From: Nitrospinaceae bacterium
GTDB taxonomy: Bacteria; Nitrospinota; Nitrospinia; Nitrospinales; VA-1
NCBI GenBank assembly: GCA_029261655.1
Contig: JAJDAY010000019.1
Location: 21,819-85,818, forward strand
DNA: 64,000 bases
Direction: 5' to 3'
Position numbers and translations under genes: made by a program. Positions 34,723 to 44,077 of the stretch are shown here, one piece after another. Position 1 is the first letter of the stretch, and every line of letters starts with the position of its first letter. The notes beneath the pieces are model-generated. The model made no database searches. It saw only the letters and a program-made list of their open reading frames with translations, and was not told where the DNA came from.

Positions 34723-37700
34723 ATGAACGAATTTCTACATCCGAGCCAGCACCTGGAGCCTCCTGATACGGAAAGTCTGCCTTCACCGAAAGAAACGGCT
34801 CCCAGAGAACCCAAACCGGACAAGAAAAAAAAGCGCTCACGGCTCAAACATGTGTTCATTTGTATCGCCTACGGCCTGCTTGTTTTCATCCTCCTGATGG
34901 TCTTAGCCGGGGCCGCCTTGACTTTTTATTTTCCCTCGGAACGTTTGCGGCCCATTGCCGAAAAAGAACTTACTGGAATGCTAAAGATTCCGGTGTCGAT
35001 CGAGTCGCTGGAATTAAACCTTCTGCGCGGAATCAATATTTCCCGTCTGAGACTGGGAGAGAATCCATCTATTTTTGAAGTTGAAAATATTATTCTGGAT
35101 TACGACCTGACGGAGCTCCTAAAAGGGCGGTTTGTGATCAACCAGGTGCTCGTTCAGGACCCCCAACTGAATCTCATTTCAGTCGATGGCGTGTGGAATT
35201 TCCAACCGCTTCTGGAACTGGGGGGTCAGGACAAACCGCCTCCCGCCGTCGCCAAAAAGTCTGAAGGACTTCCGGCCCTCCCCATTGCCCTTGACCTGCG
35301 TGAATTCGCCGTTCGCAATGTCCAGGTGAATCTGGACATGGACGGAGAAATGAAAAGCCGGTTGGAAGGGTTGAGCCTCACCGCTCAGGGCAAAGTCAAC
35401 CGGGACGGAATCGATGTTGCCCTGAAAACAACCATGGCGGCGGTAGCCGAGGGAAAACACAACCTGGAGTTTTTTTCCAGCCAGGGGAAGGGCATTGATG
35501 TGAAAACCCTCTCCCTGGTCGATATGGAAGTCAGCGCCCAGGACTTGAACCACGTCCGGCTTGCTGGGACGCTCGGTCTTAAAAATAATCAATTTCGGGT
35601 CGGGGACCCTTTGCCCTCGCCTGACTTGTCGGTCGCAATCGACCTCACCGCCGCGGTTCAGGAACAGGGCGTGAACATCGGGCAACTGATCTTGAACATC
35701 GGCGAAAACAACCGGGTGAATATCAGCGGCCAGGCATCCCAGCTGGCAAAAGACCCTCGTTTCGACATCACTCTCAACGAAGCGGCCTTCAACATTGAAG
35801 ATCTTATTGAATGGGCGGGGACGATGATTCCCGAAATCAAAGCCCGTGGGAATCTGCGTGTCACGAACGTAAATGTCAAAGGCCACATGCCGGAGTTCAA
35901 GCCAAAAGACATCGAGTTGACGAACGCAAAAATCGGCCTCAAGAATTTTTCCGCCCAATATCCTGCGCTCCAGGCGGACCTGCAAGGCCTCGATGTGGAC
36001 CTCGACCTCACCCGTGTGCAATTAAAAAACAGCGTCCCTGAAAACCTGAATATGAGAGTCCGCCTGAAAATGGCTCAGGCCGAGGCGCAGGATTTGAAAA
36101 TCAGCGGTCTGAATCACGATCTCCAGATCAATGCCGAAGGGGCCAACCTGGCCGATGCCTCCCTGATCTTTTCCACCGCTTTAAACTCAGCCCGGTTTTC
36201 ATCGCCTGAGCTGGGGGCGGTCCAGACAGGGCTTGATCTGAACGGCTCCTTGAGCGCTAATATAGAAGCCGGAAACATCCATTTTTTCAAAGTGGATTAC
36301 GCCCTCGGTTCCGCCGTCCAGGGAGAATTAAAGGGCAACGCGAAAAATCTGGGCAAGGCGTCCTTTCACGTCGAGCAAAACCTCGCCCTCAAGCTCACCC
36401 AATTGCGCTCGCTCATCCCGACAAAATTACTGCAAAAAATCGACGGTTACCCAACCGCCGGAAAAACAACCGTGCATTCAATCGTCCAGGGAAAGCTCGA
36501 TGAAAAATTCATGCCCATTCAGGCTCTCCTGAACAACCGAATAGAATTGCAGGGAATAGACACGCAATTAAAAAATCCGCCGGCAGAAGTCAAACAGTTT
36601 GCCGCCACGATTTCTTTTCCGGTGGATTATCTTCCCAGGCGGGGAGTTAAAATCCCCCGCCTTGATTTAGACGCCCGATTCAAAAACATAAAAGCTCTGG
36701 ACAAGTTGGAACTGGGCGCGGGTGAAATTAAAACGCAACTGACTATGGGCGGTTATTACCCGTTAACGGAGGGGGCCAAGGCAACGACGATACCCATCAC
36801 AAACAAAACCACCGTCAAACTGGACCGCGTTGCGATGAACCAACCTCCGATGGTGGTGACCGGCCTTGGCGTCGACACTTCCCTGAAAACCGATCTGCTG
36901 GGGCAGGATGTCAAAAACTTAACCCTGGACGGCAAGGTCTCGGTGCTGGATGTTGAGGGCGTGAAAGAAGTCAAAACCGGGAAAATCCTGACCGCATTCG
37001 CGGTTGGCATGAACGATCTTTCGCTGACAAAAACCAGCGTCTCGGTCGATCTAAAAGTGGACCCGCCTGCTCCCGAAAAATTAAACGGGGAAATTCCTAT
37101 CGGTCCGATCACCCTCACCAGCCGGTCAAAGCAAAACCTGAAAACAGGCGACGTTGAAGTCGAACGGGTCACCGTGATCGCGCCTTCTCTGCTCAACCTC
37201 GACCTGACAGCCAGCCTCAAAAACTGGGGCAAGACGTTCAGCGTCAAGACCAAAGTCACCGACACGGAACTTTCCGCTTTGTGGAAAAGGGTGCCTAAAG
37301 CCCTGCTGGAGGGGATCGAAGACCTTGAGGTGGCGGGCTCAATCGAATTGGGGCTTGAGGCCAAAGGCTCTATCCCCGAAGAAATTGACTTGAAGAAACC
37401 CTTGCCCATCGTGGCCAATGCCGGTTTTGGATTGACGAACGCCTCTGTCACCTGGCCTGGGCAGGGCATCGCCATCGACAACATGAGCACCACCGCCGGT
37501 GTGGATATTAAAGAAGGCTCGGGCGAAATCTCCGGGAAGTTTGCGATCGCCCGATTATTTCTAAAAAACGTGCTGGGCGAAGAATGGTTGAACCCGCAGT
37601 TTGATTTCAAATACGCCCTGGACGATTTCAACAAGTTCACCATCCGGGAACATGATTTTTCCATTAAAAAACTGGGCGTCAGCCATTCCTTCTCAGGGCA

Positions 37701-38805
37701 GGTCGACGGTTTGAAACCCTTCATCACGGGGAAAATCCCCATGAATCCTCAGGAACTCACCCGTCGTCTGGACATTTCCCTTGCCACCCGCAACCAGCTG
37801 GATATCCAGAAAGCCATCAATGAAGGGACGCGAAAATTCCTGCAGGGCATTCAGGCAAAAGGCGCCCTGATCTCGGACCTGACCCTGAAAATGAAGCCTA
37901 AAGAATTGATCGAACTCGACGGCAAGGTCGCGTTCGACCAATTCAACGCCCAGGTTCCAGGGGGCATTCAAGTGACCGACTTGAGCGGGCGGATTCCATT
38001 TAACAAAACCCTTTTCCTGGATCGCAGTCTGATGCAATCCAGGGCAAATTCTTTCCTGGCGTCCAAAAAAGGGTTTTTCACTCAGCTTCGGGGTTTCTCC
38101 CAGAATAAAAATAACCTGATGATAAAAGAGGTGCAGGCGGCAGGTCAGCGCGTGTCCAATATCGCCCTGGACCTGCTGTACAAAAACAACCGGTTGATGG
38201 CCGAGAAATTTCTGTTCGACATTTTAGATGGGTCCGTGGCGGGCAATTTATTCGTCGTTCCCACGGCTGAAGGCCCCGAGTTGAATTTTTCCACGGAATT
38301 TGCCGGCCTGAATTTCGGCGCGTTGACGGGCCGATCCAAAACCTCGGAAAAAGCCGAATCTGAAGTCGACGGCAACCTGCAACTTGGGGTCAAGCTCAGG
38401 CAGGAACAGTCAACCGAACCCATTGCCCTCGATCAGATCACCGCCAAAATGGCCATCACCCGGATAGGCGCGGAAACCCTGGACCGGGCTCTTTTGTATC
38501 TGGACCCGGAAGAAAGCAAACCCGCCATCGTGGACACGCGCGCCAAACTGAAGCTGGCTTCGCCCCACCGAATTGTCATCTCCGTGGAAAACGGCAACCT
38601 GAATGTCGCCGCGTGGTTGAAAAATAAAGTTCTTGGAGATATTATCAAAGCGCCGGAATTGAAGCGGGTGCCGATCACCAGCCTCAAGGAATTCCGTAAT
38701 TTGACCGAACAACTGAAAACTCTCACTGGCTTGCGGGACGCCTTGAATTATCTTGCGGCACAGGGAATGGAGTTTACGGAAGACGGGGAAATTCAGCTTT
38801 ATTGA
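34723..38805 (+). CDS. giant AsmA-like/TamB-like envelope protein
   Basis: The 1360-residue protein has a basic cytoplasmic N-terminus, one membrane helix (about 46-70) and a very long, beta-rich periplasmic part. The start of that part (ERLRPIAEKELTGMLKIPVSIESLELN, LRLGENPSIFEVENIILDYDLTELL) is the AsmA/DUF748 entry domain that forms the mouth of a lipid-transfer bridge. Relatives carry phospholipid between inner and outer membranes. The C-terminus (LNYLAAQGMEFTEDGEIQLY) is typical of AsmA-like chains. It follows the M28 peptidase with a one-base gap. Confidence 0.8.
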   Translation: MNEFLHPSQHLEPPDTESLPSPKETAPREPKPDKKKKRSRLKHVFICIAYGLLVFILLMVLAGAALTFYFPSERLRPIAEKELTGMLKIPVSIESLELNLLRGINISRLRLGENPSIFEVENIILDYDLTELLKGRFVINQVLVQDPQLNLISVDGVWNFQPLLELGGQDKPPPAVAKKSEGLPALPIALDLREFAVRNVQVNLDMDGEMKSRLEGLSLTAQGKVNRDGIDVALKTTMAAVAEGKHNLEFFSSQGKGIDVKTLSLVDMEVSAQDLNHVRLAGTLGLKNNQFRVGDPLPSPDLSVAIDLTAAVQEQGVNIGQLILNIGENNRVNISGQASQLAKDPRFDITLNEAAFNIEDLIEWAGTMIPEIKARGNLRVTNVNVKGHMPEFKPKDIELTNAKIGLKNFSAQYPALQADLQGLDVDLDLTRVQLKNSVPENLNMRVRLKMAQAEAQDLKISGLNHDLQINAEGANLADASLIFSTALNSARFSSPELGAVQTGLDLNGSLSANIEAGNIHFFKVDYALGSAVQGELKGNAKNLGKASFHVEQNLALKLTQLRSLIPTKLLQKIDGYPTAGKTTVHSIVQGKLDEKFMPIQALLNNRIELQGIDTQLKNPPAEVKQFAATISFPVDYLPRRGVKIPRLDLDARFKNIKALDKLELGAGEIKTQLTMGGYYPLTEGAKATTIPITNKTTVKLDRVAMNQPPMVVTGLGVDTSLKTDLLGQDVKNLTLDGKVSVLDVEGVKEVKTGKILTAFAVGMNDLSLTKTSVSVDLKVDPPAPEKLNGEIPIGPITLTSRSKQNLKTGDVEVERVTVIAPSLLNLDLTASLKNWGKTFSVKTKVTDTELSALWKRVPKALLEGIEDLEVAGSIELGLEAKGSIPEEIDLKKPLPIVANAGFGLTNASVTWPGQGIAIDNMSTTAGVDIKEGSGEISGKFAIARLFLKNVLGEEWLNPQFDFKYALDDFNKFTIREHDFSIKKLGVSHSFSGQVDGLKPFITGKIPMNPQELTRRLDISLATRNQLDIQKAINEGTRKFLQGIQAKGALISDLTLKMKPKELIELDGKVAFDQFNAQVPGGIQVTDLSGRIPFNKTLFLDRSLMQSRANSFLASKKGFFTQLRGFSQNKNNLMIKEVQAAGQRVSNIALDLLYKNNRLMAEKFLFDILDGSVAGNLFVVPTAEGPELNFSTEFAGLNFGALTGRSKTSEKAESEVDGNLQLGVKLRQEQSTEPIALDQITAKMAITRIGAETLDRALLYLDPEESKPAIVDTRAKLKLASPHRIVISVENGNLNVAAWLKNKVLGDIIKAPELKRVPITSLKEFRNLTEQLKTLTGLRDALNYLAAQGMEFTEDGEIQLY

Positions 38806-38847
38806 AACTAATAAAAACCTGAATTTTCTTGCAGACAAGCCCATTCA

Positions 38848-38876
38848 TTGACAATATGATTTGAGTTTGCTAGCGT
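38848..38876 (+). promoter_or_regulatory. putative sigma70 promoter of hflKC
   Basis: A perfect TTGACA (38848-38853), a 17-base spacer and a poor -10 (TAGCGT, 38871-38876), 57 bases before the hflK ATG. Confidence 0.35.
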
Positions 38877-38932
38877 GGCTCAATTGCATACGAATTTAAC
38901 TTTCAATCATTTTAAAAAAATATAAAAACCTC

Positions 38933-39988
38933 ATGGCCTGGGACGACTTACACGAACAAAGACCTCCTGACGATCCTTTTAAGGGAGGCGGCGGCGGACC
39001 GACTGGCGGGGGGCCAGGAAAGCCTCCTTTTGACATTCCTCAACTCAATCTTCCGAAATTCAAACCTTCCATGTTTCTCGGAATCATTATTTTATTGTTG
39101 CTGGTATGGATTGTGCCGGGCACGTTTTATTTTGTTGAACCGGATGAAGAGGGCGTGGTCACCACCTTCGGAAAATTCAGCCGGACCACGGGGCCGGGTT
39201 TGCACTTCAAGTTTCCCTCGCCTATTGAGCATTCCTTCACGCCGAAGGTTCGTCAAATCAGACGGGCGGAAATCGGTTTTCGCGCCAACGCTTCGGGGCA
39301 GATGCAACGGGTTCCGGCAGAATCGCTGATGCTGACCGGCGATCAGAATATCGTCGATATCAATCTGGTGGTTCAATACCGGATATCAGACTCGGTGGCC
39401 TATCTGTTCAATGTCCGTCGGCCTCATAAACTGGTGCGCGACGCCGCCGAAACCGTTATCCGTGGAATCACCGGCAGTCGCAATATAGATGAAGCGTTGA
39501 CCACCGGGAAAGCGGCTATCCAGATCACTTCCGAGGAGCAGATTCAAAAGCTGTTGGATACTTTCCAGGCGGGAATCCAGGTGGTCACGGTTCAGCTTCA
39601 GGGCGTGAACCCGCCGGAGCAGGTGGCAGGCGCCTTTAAGGACGTGGTCAGCGCCCGCGAAGACAAGGAACGAATGATCAACGAAGCCCAAGGGTATCGA
39701 AACGCCGTGATTCCTGAAGCGCGCGGTCAGGCGGCGCAAATTCTCAGGGAAGCGGAAGCTTATCGTGAACAAAAAATCAAACGGGCGGAAGGTGACGTGA
39801 AACGTTTTCTTTCCCAATACGAAGAGTACAAAAAAGCTCCTGACATCACCCGCAAACGGATTTATCTGGAAACGATGGAAGAGATCTTACCCTCCGTCGA
39901 TAAATTTGTCATGGGCGACCAGAACCAGGGCGTGTTGCCCATTCTTCCCCTATCTAAAAATCCGATTTTACCGGGTTCAAATAAATAA
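38933..39988 (+). CDS. hflK: FtsH-protease modulator HflK
   Basis: This 351-residue inner-membrane protein forms a large cage with HflC around FtsH. The Gly/Pro-rich N-terminus (FKGGGGGPTGGGPGKPP) is typical of HflK, followed by a single membrane helix (about 46-62) and the SPFH/band-7 domain (VVTTFGKFSRTTGPGLHFKFP). The C-terminal helix has AQILREAEAYREQKIKRAEGD. Six bases separate it from hflC. Confidence 0.95.
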   Translation: MAWDDLHEQRPPDDPFKGGGGGPTGGGPGKPPFDIPQLNLPKFKPSMFLGIIILLLLVWIVPGTFYFVEPDEEGVVTTFGKFSRTTGPGLHFKFPSPIEHSFTPKVRQIRRAEIGFRANASGQMQRVPAESLMLTGDQNIVDINLVVQYRISDSVAYLFNVRRPHKLVRDAAETVIRGITGSRNIDEALTTGKAAIQITSEEQIQKLLDTFQAGIQVVTVQLQGVNPPEQVAGAFKDVVSAREDKERMINEAQGYRNAVIPEARGQAAQILREAEAYREQKIKRAEGDVKRFLSQYEEYKKAPDITRKRIYLETMEEILPSVDKFVMGDQNQGVLPILPLSKNPILPGSNK

Positions 39989-39994
39989 AAAACT

Positions 39995-40846
39995 ATGAAA
40001 CAGAATTCCATCATCATCATAGGTGTCCTGGCGATCGTGCTGGCCTCGTCTTCGATGTTTACCGTGAATATGACGCAGACCGACATCATTCTGGAAATGC
40101 AAAAACCAAAAAAGATCGTCAGCGAGCCGGGACTGTACTTCAAAATTCCCTTTGTCCAAAAGGTTCTGTACTTTTCCAAACAACTTCTCGATAACGATTC
40201 CTCGCCTGCCGAAGTCATCACCAAGGACAAGAAAAACCTGCTGATTGATAATTTCACGGTCTGGAAAATCACCGACCCTTTAAAATTCCTCGAAACGGTG
40301 CGTAATGTACGGGGAGCGGAAGCCCGTTTGGACGATCTGCTTTTTTCCGAGCTGAGAGTGGAAATGGGTACCCATCAACTCATCGACATCGTCACCGAGA
40401 CGCGCGAAACCATCATGGATAAGGTTTCCAAGGAAGCCAACCGGAAGGCCTCTGAGTACGGAATCGAAATCGTCGCGGTCAGGGTCAAACGCACCGATCT
40501 GCCGCCTGAAATCGCCAACTCCATATTCAACCGCATGCGAACGGAACGTGAAAGAATCGCGAAAGAGTATCGGTCCGAAGGACGCGAAGAGGCCACCAAG
40601 ATTCGCGCTGAAACGGATAAAGAAAAAACCATCCTGATTGCGGATGCGTATAAAAAGGAACAGGAAACCCGTGGTGAAGGAGACGGGATTTCGACCAAAA
40701 TTTATGCCGAGGCCTTTCAAAAAGATTCTAAATTCTACGCCTTCATGCGCTCCATGGAGGCCTATAAAAAATCTTTGAAAACAGACACGACCATTCTCCT
40801 TTCAAAGGAATCCAATTTCCTGGAATTCCTGAACGATCCCAAGTAA
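39995..40846 (+). CDS. hflC: FtsH-protease modulator HflC
   Basis: This 283-residue partner of HflK has an N-terminal membrane anchor (about 5-22), a band-7 domain (KKIVSEPGLYFKIPFVQKV) and a coiled-coil helix rich in Glu/Arg (RTERERIAKEYRSEGREEATKIRAETDKEK), with the HflC-type GEGDGISTKIYAEAF end. It controls FtsH access to membrane substrates. Confidence 0.95.
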   Translation: MKQNSIIIIGVLAIVLASSSMFTVNMTQTDIILEMQKPKKIVSEPGLYFKIPFVQKVLYFSKQLLDNDSSPAEVITKDKKNLLIDNFTVWKITDPLKFLETVRNVRGAEARLDDLLFSELRVEMGTHQLIDIVTETRETIMDKVSKEANRKASEYGIEIVAVRVKRTDLPPEIANSIFNRMRTERERIAKEYRSEGREEATKIRAETDKEKTILIADAYKKEQETRGEGDGISTKIYAEAFQKDSKFYAFMRSMEAYKKSLKTDTTILLSKESNFLEFLNDPK

Positions 40847-40939
40847 ACTAATAGCTCTGGAAACATTGTGAGTTGGACCTCCATATGACAGACCACAACC
40901 CCATCTTTTGAAACCGCGCAATCGGTAGAAACCAAAACC

Positions 40940-42307
40940 ATGAGAATCCTCATCATTGGCGCGGGTGTGGTTGGCTTCAACCTGGCCCGGGAACTTTCCA
41001 AGGAAGGTCATGACATCGCGATCATTGACCAGGACCCTGAAGAAATGCGCCGCGTTTCAGACACCCTGGATGTTTTAAGCGTTGTTGGCAACGCCTGCCT
41101 GCCCAGCGTTCTGCTCCGGGCCGGCATCGAAAATATGGAGATGATAATCGCCGTCACCGACAAGGATGAAATCAATCTTCTGGTTTGTTCCCTCGCCTCT
41201 AAATTCAATGTAAAAAAAAGATTCGCCCGCCTGCGCAATCAGGAGTTTACGGAACCTGGCCATATCCTTTCCTTTGAGGATCTTTCCATCGACCACGCCA
41301 TCAACCCCGGCCACATCATTATCGACACCATCGTCAAAATCATCAGCACCCCAGGTGTGGTCAATGTTGCCGAGTTCGCCGAAGGCGAAGTGCTCCTGCG
41401 CGAGTTTGACATTCCTGAAAGCGCTCCCATTGCCGGAAAACAAATTCAGGAACTCAGCAGTGTTTCCACCATGGATTCCTTTGTCATCGTCGCCATTGTC
41501 CGCGAAGGAAAACTGGTGATTCCAAAGGCCGACGACTTCATTCAGCCGGGAGACAAAATTTACACCATCGTCGGTAAAAATTTTTTACCCTTCCTCCTGC
41601 CCATGTTGAATAAATCGGTGGAGGAGGTACAAAAAGTGGTCATCTTCGGCGCGAACCAGGTTTCCATCAACCTGGCAAAAACCCTGGAGAAAAATATTCG
41701 GGATGTCTCCATCATTGAACCGTCGCGCGAAAACGCCAACCAGGCGGCGGAAGTGCTTGCAAGGTGCGTGGTTCACCACGGTAGCGGGACGGACATGAAC
41801 CTGTTCAATGATATCAATATGAAGGACGCCGATTTTTTTCTGGCGCTTTCCGACGACGATGAGAACAATATTCTTGCCGCCCTGCTGGCCAAAAAACACG
41901 GCGCCAAGCGGGCTCTCGTCATCACCAACGACCCGGAGTACCTGCCCATCCTGGATTCCATCGGTATGGACATCACCATCAATCCGCGACTGATCACGGT
42001 CAGCGCCATTCTCAAGCACCTGCGCAAGGGCCGGGTCATGTCGGTTTTCAAATTGATTGAAGACGCCGAGGTCATGGAAATCGGCGTCGATGACAACTCG
42101 TCCATCGTCAACAAAAAAATCGGTAAAGTAAAATTCCCGGAAAACTCCATGATCGGGGCGCTTCTTAGAAAAGGGGAAATGATGGTCCCGACCGAAGACC
42201 TCGAAATCAAACCCGGTGACTCCGTCATTGTCGTCGCCCAGCCCCAGGCCATAGAAAAAATCGAGAAACTGTTTGGAAGCAAAAGAAACTTTCTCCCTTT
42301 CCGATGA
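40940..42307 (+). CDS. trkA: Trk potassium-uptake regulatory subunit TrkA
   Basis: This 455-residue cytoplasmic NAD-binding regulator of the TrkH channel has two RCK units, each with a Rossmann and a TrkA-C domain. The first begins MRILIIGAGVVGFNLARELS, with the acidic ribose-binding end IIDQDPE; the second starts VVIFGANQVSINLAKTLE. The gene overlaps trkH by four bases (ATGA at 42304-42307). Confidence 0.95.
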   Translation: MRILIIGAGVVGFNLARELSKEGHDIAIIDQDPEEMRRVSDTLDVLSVVGNACLPSVLLRAGIENMEMIIAVTDKDEINLLVCSLASKFNVKKRFARLRNQEFTEPGHILSFEDLSIDHAINPGHIIIDTIVKIISTPGVVNVAEFAEGEVLLREFDIPESAPIAGKQIQELSSVSTMDSFVIVAIVREGKLVIPKADDFIQPGDKIYTIVGKNFLPFLLPMLNKSVEEVQKVVIFGANQVSINLAKTLEKNIRDVSIIEPSRENANQAAEVLARCVVHHGSGTDMNLFNDINMKDADFFLALSDDDENNILAALLAKKHGAKRALVITNDPEYLPILDSIGMDITINPRLITVSAILKHLRKGRVMSVFKLIEDAEVMEIGVDDNSSIVNKKIGKVKFPENSMIGALLRKGEMMVPTEDLEIKPGDSVIVVAQPQAIEKIEKLFGSKRNFLPFR

Positions 42308-43776
42308 ACATCCAGGCAATATTCAACGTCGTCGGCGTCCTGCTGGTTCTTCTTTCCGGCCTTCTGCTGATTCCTCTGGCGGTTTCCCTGCACTACCAGA
42401 CCCCTGCCCTGCCCCATTACATGAGCGGCCTTGAGGCGTTTTCCTATACGCTGGCGGCGTCTCTGGTCACGGGGCTGATCCTCTGGCGGCTGTTGCCTTC
42501 CGGCATTGAAAAACTGCGGGACCGGGAAGGATTTGCCATTGTCGCGGTTTCCTGGGTGTGCATCTCCCTTTTCGGAGCCATCCCCTTTGTCCTGACCGGC
42601 GTCTGCCCCGAGTTCATAGACGCTTTTTTTGAAAGCATGAGCGGGTTCACAACGACCGGGGCCTCGGTATTGAGCGACATCGAATCCGCACCTAAAGAAA
42701 TTTTGTTCTGGCGAAATTTGACGCAATGGATCGGCGGGATGGGAATCATCCTGCTATCTCTGGCGATCTTCCCCATGCTGGGCATCGGCAGTTTTCACTT
42801 ATTCAAAGCCGAGATTCCCGGAGGCACGACGGTGGAACGCATGCAACCCCGCCTTGCGGAAACCGCGAAGATGCTCTGGAAAACCTATATCGTTCTCACT
42901 CTTCTCGAAATCATCCTTTTGCAGGTGGCAGGCGTGGGGTTATTCGATGCCGTCTGCCATACCTTTTCCACGGTGGCCACCGGAGGGTTCTCTCCACATA
43001 ACGAGAGCGTTTCTTATTTTGACAACGGCTATGTGGAGTCGATCATCATTCTTTTTATGTTCCTTGGGGGCATCAACTTTGTCCTGCATTACCAATTGGT
43101 GACTCGAAATTTCAGCGCTATTTTCCAAAACCCGGAATTTCGGGCGTATTGTTCCATGGTTTTTATCGCCATCCTCATCGCGACCTGGGGACTGATCGAA
43201 ACCGCAACCGAACCTGACGCGGGCAAGGCACTGCAAAAGGCGGCGTTCACTGTCGTGTCCATCCATTCAACCACCGGGTTTGTGACCGATGATTTCGATC
43301 AATGGCCCGACTTCTTGCGGGTTTTGATCTTCGGAATCATGATGGTCGGCGGCTGTTCCGGGTCCACCAGCGGGTCCTTGAAGGTGATCCGCTTCATTAT
43401 TTTATCAAAAGTGATTTTACGGGAATTTCAAAAACTGGTCCATCCAAGAGCCATTTTCCACGTCAAGGTGGATGGGAAAACCATCGAGCCGGATCACCTG
43501 ACCAACGTCGTCGCGCTGACGTTTCTTTTTCTGGGGCTTTCTGCTATCGGTTGCATTCTGCTCGCCTTCATGGGGGTCGATTTGACCACCTCCTTATCCG
43601 CGTCGGTGGCGACTCTTTTCAACATCGGCCCCGGTCTCGGAAATGTAGGACCTGCCAGTAACTATGCGGATCTGCCTGCTCTGGGAAAGATCATTCTGAT
43701 CACCTGGATGCTGATGGGGCGGTTGGAAATTTTTGGCGTTGTCCTGATTTTTTTGCCCATGTCCTGGAAAAAATAA
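42304..43776 (+). CDS. trkH: Trk potassium-uptake channel subunit TrkH
   Basis: This 490-residue integral membrane protein carries K+ (and some Na+) inwards. The four pore-loop repeats are visible, for example ESMSGFTTTGASV, CHTFSTVATGGFSP, SIHSTTGFVTDD and TLFNIGPGLGNVGP, each with a conserved Gly filter residue. Ten or more hydrophobic segments are present. Translation is coupled to trkA. Confidence 0.95.
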   Translation: MNIQAIFNVVGVLLVLLSGLLLIPLAVSLHYQTPALPHYMSGLEAFSYTLAASLVTGLILWRLLPSGIEKLRDREGFAIVAVSWVCISLFGAIPFVLTGVCPEFIDAFFESMSGFTTTGASVLSDIESAPKEILFWRNLTQWIGGMGIILLSLAIFPMLGIGSFHLFKAEIPGGTTVERMQPRLAETAKMLWKTYIVLTLLEIILLQVAGVGLFDAVCHTFSTVATGGFSPHNESVSYFDNGYVESIIILFMFLGGINFVLHYQLVTRNFSAIFQNPEFRAYCSMVFIAILIATWGLIETATEPDAGKALQKAAFTVVSIHSTTGFVTDDFDQWPDFLRVLIFGIMMVGGCSGSTSGSLKVIRFIILSKVILREFQKLVHPRAIFHVKVDGKTIEPDHLTNVVALTFLFLGLSAIGCILLAFMGVDLTTSLSASVATLFNIGPGLGNVGPASNYADLPALGKIILITWMLMGRLEIFGVVLIFLPMSWKK

Positions 43777-44077
43777 TATTAAAACCTTCCTGAAAAACTG
43801 CGGGTGATTTTAATCCACCCCAATTCCCGAATGTTTCGAATGGCCTGAGTAAAAAGAATTGATTTTACCTTGCCAATAATCTAGTATTCCCTAGTTCCCG
43901 ACACCGCTTCGTTTGTAGTTCAAAGGTTTGCGGGAATATTTCGTCTAAAAGGGAAATTAAAAAATTCTACCGAAATTGAAATTTTCAATTCCCCGGAATC
44001 GTAAAGTCGGTATCGCTTGTGGGCGGCCTCAAATTATCGAATGATGAGAAGTCCCATTAAAACATAAAGGATTCCTT
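43777..44077. other. 301-bp intergenic region before oadA
   Basis: The region probably holds the oad promoter. It contains an 8-bp palindrome (43974-43990) and AT-rich stretches, with AAGGA before the oadA ATG. There is no convincing reading frame or tRNA-like fold. I could not place a confident -35/-10 pair. Confidence 0.5.
43974..43990. promoter_or_regulatory. palindrome upstream of oadA
   Basis: AATTGAAA-T-TTTCAATT is a perfect palindrome with one central base, about 90 bases before the oadA start. It could be an operator; AT-rich palindromes also arise by chance. Confidence 0.4.
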
